From positions 2,418,001 through 2,482,000 of the forward strand of contig NZ_CP038437.2 of NCBI RefSeq assembly GCF_008329985.2: DNA of 64,000 nucleotides, given 5' to 3'. Positions within the stretch are counted from its first letter, which is position 1. Each line of letters starts with the position of its first letter. The translations under genes were made by a program, and so were the position numbers. Of the stretch, positions 56,198 to 64,000 are shown piece after piece. A model generated the notes under the pieces. It saw only the letters and a program-made list of their open reading frames with translations. It had not been told where the DNA came from and ran no database searches. The DNA is from Halomonas binhaiensis (GTDB lineage Bacteria > Pseudomonadota > Gammaproteobacteria > Pseudomonadales > Halomonadaceae).

Positions 56198-58036
56198 TCA
56201 GTCCCCCATCACGATACCCTCACGACGAGGATCGGCACCACCCTGGATACCTTCCTCCGTGACCCGCAATGCCTGCAGACCACTCACCAGCTCCTGGGTC
56301 TCGACGTCATGCCCCAAACCCTCGAGGTCATTGATGGTGGATTGCGGGAAGCGCCCTTCCTCCAGATACACTTTATCTCCAAGAGTCACCGCATGCGGCA
56401 GATTCAAGGCCTCCTGTGGCGACAGCCCCCAATGCAGCATGGCGTCCATGGCCTCGCCAGTGTAGTGGATAATGGCGGCTCCACCGGGAGAGCCCAGACT
56501 AGCGACCAGGTCACCGCTGGCGTTATCAAACACCAGAGTTGGACTCATGCTTGAGCGGGGTCGCTTGCCAGGCTCCACACGATTGGCAATGGGGTTGCCT
56601 TGCTCATCCTGCGCGGTGAAGGAAAAGTCCGTCATCTCATTGTTGAGCAGATAGCCTCCCGCCAGTTCACTGCCGCCATTGGCCATGATGCGCGACCCAA
56701 AGGCCTGCTCGATGGTCGTTGTCATGGCGATGGCCTGACCATCTGCATCGATGATGCTGATATGGCTGGTACCATGTTCTGGCTGATTCGGCTGGGATGC
56801 CCAGGCCGTCTGCACTTCTCCAGGATTACCTGGTTTGGCTCCTCCACTGCCCATGCTCTGTTCCGAGACAAGAGCGGCACGACTGGCCAGGTAATCTGGC
56901 GCCAGCATGGTATTCCAGTCGCCACCAGGAGCCTCGACGAAATCCGGATCACCGATGTATCGACCACGATCGGCAAAGGCCAGACGAGACGCTTCCAGGA
57001 AAGGATGCAGCCAATCCACAGTAGGCACCCCATCATGCACCGGCACTTCGACTTCAGGCAGTGCAGCCATGATGCCCAGCGTCTGCATCATAGTCAGGTG
57101 GCCAGAGGAAGGTGGAGGAAAACCGCACACTTTGTACTCGCGCCATGGCGTGCACAACGCATCTCGCTCTACTGCCTCGTAGGAAGACAGGTCATCCAGG
57201 GTCATGCTACCGGGGGATTCATGCCCTTGAACCCTGGCAACCAGGTCTTCGGCGATGTCTCCCTGGTAAAAAGCGGCACTGCCTTCTTCACTGATGCGTG
57301 TCAGTATCTCGGCCAGAGCGGGGTTCTTCAGGACAGTGCCCGCTGCCAGCGGGTTACCGGCATCATCGAAATAGTAATGCCGGGCAATGGCATCTTCGGC
57401 CAACGATGGAGTCGATACCAGGCTCTGATATAACCGGGGGCTAACCGGGAAACCTTCGGTTGCCAGCGTGATCGCAGGTTCAAACAGATCCTTCCAGGCG
57501 AGCTTGCCATAAGCCTGATGGGCAGCCTCCAGCATCTTGATGGTACCCGGCACTCCCACTGCGCGACCACTTTCCACTGCCGCCGTGAAATCCAGCGGAT
57601 TACCTTCCTGATCGAGGAACAGGTCTTCCCCGGCGCCCATGGGCGCCTTTTCACGACCATCGTAGGCATGCACCTGGTCGCCATCGAACAGCATCAGGAA
57701 AGCACCGCCCCCGATGCCACTGGATTGAGGTTCCACCAGGGTAAGCACCATTTGCACTGCAATGGCAGCATCGATCGCCGAACCACCCGCCTTCAGCACC
57801 TGATAACCGGCATCAGTCGCCAATGGGTTCGCCGCAGCCACGGCAAAGGTCGATGTTGTCCACCCCGGCTTTTCTTCATAACCAGAGCCAGACTCAGGGG
57901 CTACAGCCGGAGCGCTGTAGTGGAACCCATCCTGGGCCACAGCCACACCGCTCAGCCAGAGCGTCATGCCCGCACAAGTACTGAATGCAATGGCTCGTGC
58001 GAGCCGTTGGCGCGAAAAGATATTGTCAGGGGTCAT
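56198..58036 (-). CDS. ggt: Gamma-glutamyltranspeptidase
   Basis: This 612-residue periplasmic Ntn-hydrolase cleaves gamma-glutamyl bonds of glutathione. A signal peptide ends near SGVAVAQD (about 35). Self-cleavage leaves the catalytic threonine of EHGTSHISIIDADGQAIAMT. Other motifs are EPQSSGIGGGAFLM, YDGREKAP, FPPPSSGH and SMSPTLVF. The ATG at 58036 has AAGGAA before it and overlaps the stop of the upstream membrane-protein gene by one base, so the two are coupled. It may recycle glutathione exported by CydDC, but this link is speculative. Confidence 0.94.
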   Translation of the reverse strand: MTPDNIFSRQRLARAIAFSTCAGMTLWLSGVAVAQDGFHYSAPAVAPESGSGYEEKPGWTTSTFAVAAANPLATDAGYQVLKAGGSAIDAAIAVQMVLTLVEPQSSGIGGGAFLMLFDGDQVHAYDGREKAPMGAGEDLFLDQEGNPLDFTAAVESGRAVGVPGTIKMLEAAHQAYGKLAWKDLFEPAITLATEGFPVSPRLYQSLVSTPSLAEDAIARHYYFDDAGNPLAAGTVLKNPALAEILTRISEEGSAAFYQGDIAEDLVARVQGHESPGSMTLDDLSSYEAVERDALCTPWREYKVCGFPPPSSGHLTMMQTLGIMAALPEVEVPVHDGVPTVDWLHPFLEASRLAFADRGRYIGDPDFVEAPGGDWNTMLAPDYLASRAALVSEQSMGSGGAKPGNPGEVQTAWASQPNQPEHGTSHISIIDADGQAIAMTTTIEQAFGSRIMANGGSELAGGYLLNNEMTDFSFTAQDEQGNPIANRVEPGKRPRSSMSPTLVFDNASGDLVASLGSPGGAAIIHYTGEAMDAMLHWGLSPQEALNLPHAVTLGDKVYLEEGRFPQSTINDLEGLGHDVETQELVSGLQALRVTEEGIQGGADPRREGIVMGD

Positions 58037-58563
58037 CACAGTTCCTTTTGTTCGTATCGTGAAACCCGCCATAGAGCGAGAAAGGACAGCGCTGCCAGCA
58101 CCAGCAATATGACAGCAGCCCATCCCACTACTGTCACCAGTTGATGATAACCCGCCGGCACATCCTCAGAGCGGGCTTGCATGCCTATCTGTGCCAGCTT
58201 GATAACTCCGAAGAGAAACAGGGCAAATAGCCCCAGTGGTAATGTCGAACGACATTTGGCCAGAAAACGAGTCAACAGATTGGGCGGTGCAAGTGGGGCT
58301 TTCTCAACCTTGATCGGCTTGGCCTTGTCGGAAGACTTGGCTGATCCCCGCACAGGCTTGGCCGTTGAAGAAGTGCGCTTTGCAGCCGACGCCCTTGGCT
58401 TGGGCGTGACCTTTTTTGGTGGTGACACTCGAGATTTTGCCGTCCTGGGAGTGTGAGCCGGCGTCAGCCGCTGAATGCACCAGCGACCTAATGCCCATGC
58501 GGCCCACCCCAGACAAACGACAATGGACAGCATGACGCTGCCCATTACCAGCAAATATGCCAT
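58036..58563 (-). CDS. Hypothetical membrane protein coupled to ggt
   Basis: This 175-residue protein has an N-terminal helix (about 5-27), a Lys/Ala/Pro-rich disordered linker (about 38-90; SAAKRTSSTAKPVRGSAK) and two C-terminal helices (about 106-126 and 142-166). It has no known family. Its stop shares a base with the ggt start, which suggests a joint transcript. The ribosome site is poor; the true start could be a few codons later. Confidence 0.65.
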   Translation of the reverse strand: MAYLLVMGSVMLSIVVCLGWAAWALGRWCIQRLTPAHTPRTAKSRVSPPKKVTPKPRASAAKRTSSTAKPVRGSAKSSDKAKPIKVEKAPLAPPNLLTRFLAKCRSTLPLGLFALFLFGVIKLAQIGMQARSEDVPAGYHQLVTVVGWAAVILLVLAALSFLALWRVSRYEQKEL

Positions 58564-58605
58564 TTATACCAACAATGCTGAACAGGATAGCAGCACGAGA
58601 AGCTG

Positions 58606-58857
58606 TTACCCCTTGACTTTGCGATAGATGAAAAGCAACACCAAAGCGCCAATCACCGCCGTAATGATGCTACCAATGCTGATTTCGCTGACGGGACCAC
58701 CAATACCAACGAGAGAGCCCAGAAAGCCACCCACGAACGCACCGGCAATACCAATCAATGTCGTGACAATAAAGCCACCAGGGTCCTTACCCGGCATGAT
58801 CCATTTCGCCAGTATGCCGGCAATTAGCCCCAATATGATCCACGAAAAAATTCCCAT
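58606..58857 (-). CDS. GlsB/YeaQ/YmgE family membrane protein
   Basis: This 83-residue protein reads MGIFSWIILGLIAGILAKWI, followed by MPGKDPGGFIVTTLIGIAGA and GGFLGSLVGIG. It is the three-helix transglycosylase-associated (Transgly_assoc) family, linked to stress response in the inner membrane. AGGAGGGTGTT precedes the ATG at 58857. It is likely a single-gene unit. Confidence 0.93.
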   Translation of the reverse strand: MGIFSWIILGLIAGILAKWIMPGKDPGGFIVTTLIGIAGAFVGGFLGSLVGIGGPVSEISIGSIITAVIGALVLLFIYRKVKG

Positions 58858-59025
58858 AACACCCTCCTGAGTTTTTAACATCCTGTTGAACCCATACCAC
58901 TGCCAGTCATCCATATGACAGGTTGAAATGGTAGATCTTGGGCATGTCGCTTTTATGTCGCTGCCGGGACCTCCATTGAAGCGGCTGAGACAGACATTGG
59001 CAACATCAATGAGCATAGATGCACA

Positions 59026-59065
59026 AAACAACGCCCTCAAGTGCACTTGAACACTTGAGGGCGTT
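59026..59065 (-). terminator. Terminator of the CigR/RcnB-like gene
   Basis: AACGCCCTCAAGTG and CACTTGAGGGCGTT form a perfect 14-bp stem with an 8-base loop. On the minus strand it is followed by GTTTTGTG, and it lies 58 bases after the stop of the minus-strand gene at 59124. Confidence 0.82.
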
Positions 59066-59123
59066 ATCTTGACGCTGACCTGAAGCAGTCAGAAACAGGC
59101 CAAATGGATACACATGACCAGAA

Positions 59124-59747
59124 TCAGTCGAAGATATCCCAGATAATATGCTCTACCACGTCATTGGCAGCATTGATCAGTACCGCTGCCGTACCGATCT
59201 GGAGCCACTCATATCCATCGTAACGAGGCAACACGTCATAGAAACGGTTATCAAAACGCTGCTTGGCAATTCCTGGAGGCAGCGGCTTGCCACGCTGAAG
59301 GTTCTGGCGAATGCCAGGTGGAAGTGCCTGATAGTTGCCAGCATGCCAGTCGCTGTGATCATGGAAGATACTGCGAATATGACTATCATCGAAATCGAAG
59401 TCACGGTCATGGCTGTAGTTTCGATCATGGCTATAGTCACGATCATGATCGAAATCACGATGATCGCGATCGAAGTCTGAATCAGGCCGGTTGCTGTCAT
59501 GGCGATAGGATGAGTCAACACTATGCCCCTTGTCCTGAAACTTTTCTGGACCATGATTACCCTGGCCACCACCATGACCTTGTTGCTGGACCTTGTCAGG
59601 GCCATGGCCCTGATTATTACCATGGCCCTGACCATTATTACCGGCAACAGCCGTGGCACTGAACGTCGCCAGTGCAAGTACCAGAAGCGCCGGCTTCCAG
59701 ACACCTGAAACCCTGTTGTTCAGCGGCATATCATTGTCTCGGCACAT
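59124..59747 (-). CDS. RcnB/CigR-like periplasmic protein with His/Asp-rich repeats
   Basis: This 207-residue exported protein has a signal peptide ending near ATAVAGN (about 35). A Gly/His/Gln-rich stretch (NNGQGHGNNQGHGPDK) leads into a His/Asp/Arg repeat (about 85-135; HDRDYSHDRNYSHDRD), which may bind metal or polyanions. The C-terminal domain (LPPGIRQNLQRGKPLPPGI, NRFYDVLPRYDGYEWLQIG) matches the RcnB/CigR type. Metal binding is inferred from composition. GAGAGGA precedes the ATG. Confidence 0.82.
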   Translation of the reverse strand: MCRDNDMPLNNRVSGVWKPALLVLALATFSATAVAGNNGQGHGNNQGHGPDKVQQQGHGGGQGNHGPEKFQDKGHSVDSSYRHDSNRPDSDFDRDHRDFDHDRDYSHDRNYSHDRDFDFDDSHIRSIFHDHSDWHAGNYQALPPGIRQNLQRGKPLPPGIAKQRFDNRFYDVLPRYDGYEWLQIGTAAVLINAANDVVEHIIWDIFD

Positions 59748-59829
59748 GGTATTTTCCTCTCGCTACAGGGCTTGCATATAGGCCCCGGATAATCGGTGCC
59801 CACTGCTTCTTCTGCTAATGTCGAGGACA

Positions 59830-60234
59830 TCAGTTGAGCAGTTGGCGAGCGACCTCATTGATCACCTGATTGGCAATATTATCTATTTCACGACTATTGT
59901 AGCCCAGCCCTTCACGGTCAAAATCATCATAGCGATCCCGGTCGTAACGTTCATGATACTCGTACCTATCATCACCACGACGTTCTTCGAGATACTCTTC
60001 GCGGGCCTCCTGGTACTCTTCGCGAGCTTCCAGATAGTCTTCTCGGGCTTCCCAATAGTCATCATCACGATCTTCGTCATGGTGATCGTAGTAACGGTCG
60101 TATCTAGACTCATCCTTCCAGGAATCTGCCCACACCATGCCAGTGGGAAATATCAGCATAGTAGCCAGCACAGTTGCCAGGATTCTGCTGTGATGCTTCT
60201 TGCCCTGGCACGTGGCAACTTGCAGCTTATTCAT
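59830..60234 (-). CDS. Small exported Glu/Tyr/Arg/Asp-rich protein
   Basis: This 134-residue protein has a signal peptide (ILATVLATMLIFPTGMVWAD). A highly charged repeat follows (DRYYDHHDEDRDDDYWE, then EAREDYLEAREEYQEAREEY), predicted to form a charged single helix. The tail ends NQVINEVARQLLN. I know no family. GGAGGACC precedes the ATG at 60234. It lies just upstream of the CigR-like gene on the same strand and may share its envelope role. Confidence 0.7.
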   Translation of the reverse strand: MNKLQVATCQGKKHHSRILATVLATMLIFPTGMVWADSWKDESRYDRYYDHHDEDRDDDYWEAREDYLEAREEYQEAREEYLEERRGDDRYEYHERYDRDRYDDFDREGLGYNSREIDNIANQVINEVARQLLN

Positions 60235-60367
60235 TACAAGGTCCTCCATGGGCTTGCTAAATAGCACCAGTTTACCCATTGGATGCAATTAAGCAGCCTG
60301 TCTGCACCAGACTCCCTGACATTTGCACCACTGTAGTCGATCAGCGACAGTTGCGTATCAGGCAGCC

Positions 60368-60412
60368 AAAAACATCTAGCCAGTCAAAAACATCTAGTCC
60401 GTCAAAAACATC
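60368..60412. repeat. 18-bp tandem repeat downstream of ppsA
   Basis: AAAAACATCTAGCCAGTC, AAAAACATCTAGTCCGTC and a half copy AAAAACATC occur in tandem. On the minus strand the repeats supply T-runs just after the ppsA hairpin. Confidence 0.88.
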
Positions 60413-60437
60413 AACGCCGCAGCGTTGCTGCGGCGTT
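60404..60437 (-). terminator. Terminator of ppsA
   Basis: AACGCCGCAGC and GCTGCGGCGTT form a perfect 11-bp stem with a 3-base loop. On the minus strand it is followed by GATGTTTTTG. It lies about 40 bases past the ppsA stop. Confidence 0.85.
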
Positions 60438-60477
60438 GGGCTTGAAGAGTAATGGTGTAGCAGAGAAACCCTCAGGC

Positions 60478-62850
60478 TCAGGACAGGCTCTCGCCTGCCA
60501 GCATGAACCAGGTTTCCAATACGGCGTCCGGATTCAGAGAGACCGAGTCGATTCCCTGCTCCATCAGCCATTTGGCCAGCTCAGGGTGATCTGACGGCCC
60601 TTGGCCACAGATACCCACGTACTTGCCCTTGGCCTTGCAGGCCTGGATGGCCATGGCCAGCAGTTTCTTGACAGCTGGATTACGCTCGTCAAACAGGTGG
60701 GCAACAATGCCTGAATCACGATCAAGTCCCAGAGTCAGCTGAGTCAGGTCGTTGGAGCCGATAGAGAAACCATCGAAATACTCGAGGAACTCATCCGCCA
60801 GCAGAGCGTTGGCCGGCAACTCGCACATCATGATGACCTTGAGGCCATTCTCGCCACGCTTGAGACCATTGGCAGCCAGCAGCTCGACAACTTCCCGGGC
60901 CTCATCGGTAGTACGAACGAAGGGTACCATCAGTTCGACATTGTCCAGACCCATTTCGTCACGCACACGCTTCATGGCCTGACATTCGAGCTCGAAGCAA
61001 GGCCGGAAGCTCTCGGAGATGTAGCGGGAGGCACCGCGGAAGCCCAGCATAGGGTTCTCTTCGCCCGGCTCATAGAGCTTGCCGCCAATCAAGTTCTCGT
61101 ACTCGTTGGACTTGAAGTCCGACATACGCACGATGACACGCTGCGGATAGAAGGCAGCTGCCAATGTGGAAATACCCTCGACCAGCTTGTCGACATAAAA
61201 GCTGACTGGGTCGGCATAACCAGCTACGCGAAGATCAATGGTCTGCTGCAGTTCAGCAGGCAAGGTCGCATAGTCGAGCAGCGCCTTGGGGTGAACGCCG
61301 ATCATCCGGTTGATGATGAACTCCAGGCGCGCCAGACCAACGCCGGAATTAGGCAGCGATGCAAAACTGAAGGCCCGATCGGGGTTACCCACGTTCATCA
61401 TGATCTTGAACGGAATGTCAGGCATCGCATTGACACTGGTCACATTGCGATCGAACGCCAGCAGGCCGTCGTAGACATGGCCTGTATCGCCTTCAGCACA
61501 GGAAACCGTGACATCACGACCATCGGAGAGAACGTCAGTCGCATCACCACATCCCACGACAGCGGGAATACCCAGCTCCCGGGCGATGATGGCAGCGTGG
61601 CAGGTACGTCCACCACGATTGGTGACGATGGCGGAAGCCCGCTTCATGATCGGCTCCCAGTCCGGATCGGTCATGTCGGTGACCAGCACATCCCCAGCCT
61701 GCACTTTATCCATCTCGTCGGGGGACATGATCACCTTGACCGTCCCTTGGCCGATACGCTGGCCGATGGCACGACCATTGACCAAAGTGCGACCCTTTTC
61801 CTTGAGCTGGAAACGCTCCAGAGAGCCACCTTCCTGCTGGGAAACCACGGTCTCAGGGCGAGCCTGAACGATGTACAGCTCGTTATCATCGCCGTCCAGC
61901 GCCCACTCGATATCCATCGGGCGACCATAGTGCTGCTCGATGATGACGGCCTGGCGCGCCAATGCCATGACCTGCTCATCATTGATCGAGAACACACCTC
62001 GATCAGCGAGAGGAACATCCACCGTGGCAACGGATTTTCCCGCACTGGCGTCCTCGGTATAGATCATCTTGATCAGCTTGGAACCAAGGTTGCGGCGCAG
62101 AACTGCTGGGCGTCCTGCAGCCAGCGTCGGCTTATGCACGTAAAACTCATCGGGGTTGACCGCCCCCTGAACCACTGTCTCACCCAGTCCCCAGGAAGCA
62201 GTGACGAAAACAGCCTCGCGGAAACCTGATTCAGTATCCAGGGTGAACATGACGCCACTGGCGCCCGTCTCGGAACGCACCATCTTCTGTACACCGGCGG
62301 ACAGCGCTACGTTCTCATGCGCGTAACCGCGGTGGACACGGTAGGAAATGGCACGATCATTGAACAGGGAAGCAAACACCTCGTGCACGGCACGCTTGAT
62401 GTTGTCGTAGCCTTCAATGTTGAGGAAGGTCTCCTGCTGACCCGCAAAGGAAGCATCCGGAAGGTCTTCTGCGGTAGCAGAGCTGCGCACAGCGACCTTG
62501 AGGTTCGGGTGCTTGCTGAGCATGAGCTCATAGGCTTCACCCAGCGCAGACTCGAAAGCCGGGGGGAGTGGCGTATCGATGATCCATTGACGGATCTTGG
62601 CACCTGCTTCTGCCAGAGCGGCGACATCGTCGACATCCAGGCGAGCCAGTTCAGCATTGATACGATCGTTGAGCCCTTCATGAGCAAGAAACTCACGATA
62701 GGCATCAGCCGTAGTGGCAAAACCACCGGGGACTGTCACACCTGCGCCTGACAGATGGGAGATCATTTCACCCAGTGATGCATTCTTGCCGCCTACGCGC
62801 TCGACGTCATTCATACCCAACTGATCGAACCACAGAATGTACTTTTCCAC
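60478..62850 (-). CDS. ppsA: Phosphoenolpyruvate synthase
   Basis: This 790-residue enzyme makes PEP from pyruvate and ATP for gluconeogenesis. The ATP-grasp domain (about 1-340) has [14 protein letters not shown] and [20 protein letters not shown]. The swivelling domain has the phospho-histidine motif [18 protein letters not shown], with the regulatory threonine two residues before the histidine. The C-terminal PEP/pyruvate barrel has [13 protein letters not shown] and [19 protein letters not shown]. Divergent ppsR controls it. Length matches E. coli (792). Confidence 0.97.
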   Translation of the reverse strand: MEKYILWFDQLGMNDVERVGGKNASLGEMISHLSGAGVTVPGGFATTADAYREFLAHEGLNDRINAELARLDVDDVAALAEAGAKIRQWIIDTPLPPAFESALGEAYELMLSKHPNLKVAVRSSATAEDLPDASFAGQQETFLNIEGYDNIKRAVHEVFASLFNDRAISYRVHRGYAHENVALSAGVQKMVRSETGASGVMFTLDTESGFREAVFVTASWGLGETVVQGAVNPDEFYVHKPTLAAGRPAVLRRNLGSKLIKMIYTEDASAGKSVATVDVPLADRGVFSINDEQVMALARQAVIIEQHYGRPMDIEWALDGDDNELYIVQARPETVVSQQEGGSLERFQLKEKGRTLVNGRAIGQRIGQGTVKVIMSPDEMDKVQAGDVLVTDMTDPDWEPIMKRASAIVTNRGGRTCHAAIIARELGIPAVVGCGDATDVLSDGRDVTVSCAEGDTGHVYDGLLAFDRNVTSVNAMPDIPFKIMMNVGNPDRAFSFASLPNSGVGLARLEFIINRMIGVHPKALLDYATLPAELQQTIDLRVAGYADPVSFYVDKLVEGISTLAAAFYPQRVIVRMSDFKSNEYENLIGGKLYEPGEENPMLGFRGASRYISESFRPCFELECQAMKRVRDEMGLDNVELMVPFVRTTDEAREVVELLAANGLKRGENGLKVIMMCELPANALLADEFLEYFDGFSIGSNDLTQLTLGLDRDSGIVAHLFDERNPAVKKLLAMAIQACKAKGKYVGICGQGPSDHPELAKWLMEQGIDSVSLNPDAVLETWFMLAGESLS

Positions 62851-63098
62851 CTTAGCCCCCTTTCTTGGCTATTCAGTGCCTCGGATCCATCCCGTTCAGG
62901 TTCATCTCGAGGCATCATGAATTGGATGCAGGCGACTCTAACAGCGCTGTCCACCAAGCGCTATCAGTATAGGGGCGTAGTCACTGGAGGATTTTTACAA
63001 CACTCGGGGCATTTATCGGGATTTATGTAGTTTCACGTATTTTGCCTGACATGCCGTCACTTGCCGCAGCCGGCTCTGGCGGTGACAATGCGGGCATA

Positions 63099-63118
63099 TG
63101 GCCTGTCTGGGCAGGCCA
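63099..63118. other. Hairpin between ppsA and ppsR
   Basis: TGGCCTG, loop TCTGGG and CAGGCCA form a 7-bp stem, 28 bases before the ppsR ATG. No T-run follows. It could be a leader structure or operator. The divergent 295-bp gap must also carry both promoters; none is clear. Confidence 0.5.
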
Positions 63119-63145
63119 CTACAAAAATGAGCAAAGAGCACCCTC

Positions 63146-63979
63146 ATGACACGTACTGCTTTCTTCATTTCCGATGGTACTGGCATCACTGCCGAAAGCC
63201 TCGGCCGTAGTCTGCTGGCTCAGTTCGAGAATGTTGAGATTCGCAAACTGACCAAACCCTACATCGACACCATTGAAAAAGCGCACTCTCTGGTCGGCAT
63301 CATTGAGGCCACAGCCGTGCGTGATGGTGTCCAACCCATCATCATCGATACCATCGTCGACCAGAAGATTCGTGAAGTGATTCGGGCTGCACCAGGCTTC
63401 AAGGTCGATATCTTCTCGACCTTCCTCGAGCCCCTGGAGAGAGAGCTGGAAACTCACTCCTCTTACAGTGTCGGACGCACCCATGCCATTGCCAGTGATG
63501 CCGCCTACATGGATCGCATCCACTCAGTGCATTTCGCTCTCGACAACGATGACGGGGCCCGAACCCATCAGTACGACCAGGCCGATGTCATCCTTGTTGG
63601 TGTATCCCGCTGCGGCAAGACACCGACATCGTTGTACCTGGCCTTGCAGTTCGGTATTCGAGCCGCCAACTACCCCCTGACCGAAGATGACCAGGATGAA
63701 GATGGCACCCTGAAACTGCCTCCCGTATTGGCCAAACATCGCCACAAGCTGTTCGGACTGACCATCGACCCACGCCGCTTGGCTGCCATCCGCCATGAAC
63801 GCCGCCCCAACAGCCGTTACAGCTCCATGGACCAGTGCATGCAGGAAGTTTCGCAGGCTGAAGCGTTATATCGTCAGCTGCATATTCCGTTCATCGATAC
63901 GACACGCTTCTCGGTGGAAGAAATCTCCACCCGGATGATCGCAGAGACAGGCATCAATCGCCGAGTCTCGCCTCGCTGA
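63146..63979 (+). CDS. ppsR: PEP synthase regulatory kinase/pyrophosphorylase
   Basis: This 277-residue DUF299 protein phosphorylates the threonine next to the catalytic histidine of PpsA with ADP to switch it off, and removes it with phosphate to switch it on. It begins [17 protein letters not shown] and has the P-loop [16 protein letters not shown] (about 151-166). [12 protein letters not shown] lies near the end. It is divergent from ppsA, the usual pairing. Complete within the window. Confidence 0.96.
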   Translation: MTRTAFFISDGTGITAESLGRSLLAQFENVEIRKLTKPYIDTIEKAHSLVGIIEATAVRDGVQPIIIDTIVDQKIREVIRAAPGFKVDIFSTFLEPLERELETHSSYSVGRTHAIASDAAYMDRIHSVHFALDNDDGARTHQYDQADVILVGVSRCGKTPTSLYLALQFGIRAANYPLTEDDQDEDGTLKLPPVLAKHRHKLFGLTIDPRRLAAIRHERRPNSRYSSMDQCMQEVSQAEALYRQLHIPFIDTTRFSVEEISTRMIAETGINRRVSPR

Positions 63980-64000
63980 AACCATTGATGATCCGCCGGG

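Noticed and set aside
59148-59708. Met/Ile/Thr-rich frames opposite and overlapping the CigR-like and EAREEY genes
   Set aside because: They are shadow frames of the GAT/CAT-rich repeats and have no ribosome sites.

Overview
The window reads as chromosomal DNA of a halophilic or marine gammaproteobacterium, most likely a Halomonas-like member of the Halomonadaceae. This is inferred from the gene set (AcnB, PpsA/PpsR, PqiABC, MsrPQ, MiaE, DUF2789, CydABDC, QueCED), a moderately high G+C content with dense Gly/Asp-rich coding, and acidic inserts in exported proteins. No taxonomic marker gene is present, so the assignment is tentative. I see no tRNA, rRNA or CRISPR array.

Region 1 (1-16.7 kb, all main genes on the minus strand) is a contact-dependent growth inhibition (CDI) island in the order cdiB-cdiA-cdiI. 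CdiA is a 3,837-residue two-partner-secreted filament that ends in a DUF6883-like toxin. Its DUF4926-like immunity gene overlaps the toxin stop codon. Downstream lies a small archive of displaced cassettes: an orphan CPCC-type immunity-like gene, then a CdiA C-terminal remnant with a PD-(D/E)XK-like nuclease motif and a 4-bp-overlapping partner gene. Two copies of a 207-bp repeat and two decayed transposase tails flank the archived module. This is the most interesting part of the window.

Region 2 (16.7-30.4 kb) holds trhO (oxygen-dependent tRNA U34 hydroxylation), an adenine deaminase, the cydABDC bd-type oxidase operon with its CydDC exporter, a CaCA antiporter and the pqiABC lipid-transport operon. 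Region 3 (30.4-40.3 kb) has rhlE behind a structured leader, a CynX-type MFS carrier, type I asparaginase, trhP (oxygen-independent tRNA U34 hydroxylation), the queC-queE-queD preQ0 operon and a YkgJ protein. A perfect FNR/Anr-type box lies between divergent trhP and queC.

Region 4 (40.3-48.5 kb) contains a giant SARP/STAND-type regulator, miaE, a DUF1289 protein and acnB with a strong terminator. Region 5 (48.5-64 kb) carries the msrPQ periplasmic methionine repair pair, an outer-membrane barrel, an AraC regulator divergent from a zinc alcohol dehydrogenase, rraA, a membrane-anchored GDPD, ggt with a coupled membrane protein, three small envelope proteins, and the divergent ppsA/ppsR pair.

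Two themes recur. Several genes modify tRNA wobble or anticodon-loop bases (TrhO, TrhP, QueCED, MiaE), with oxygen-dependent and oxygen-independent routes side by side. Short tandem repeats of 7-21 bp appear repeatedly between genes, and once inside queE. Start codons were chosen by Shine-Dalgarno position and by comparison with remembered family lengths; no alignment or database search was run.
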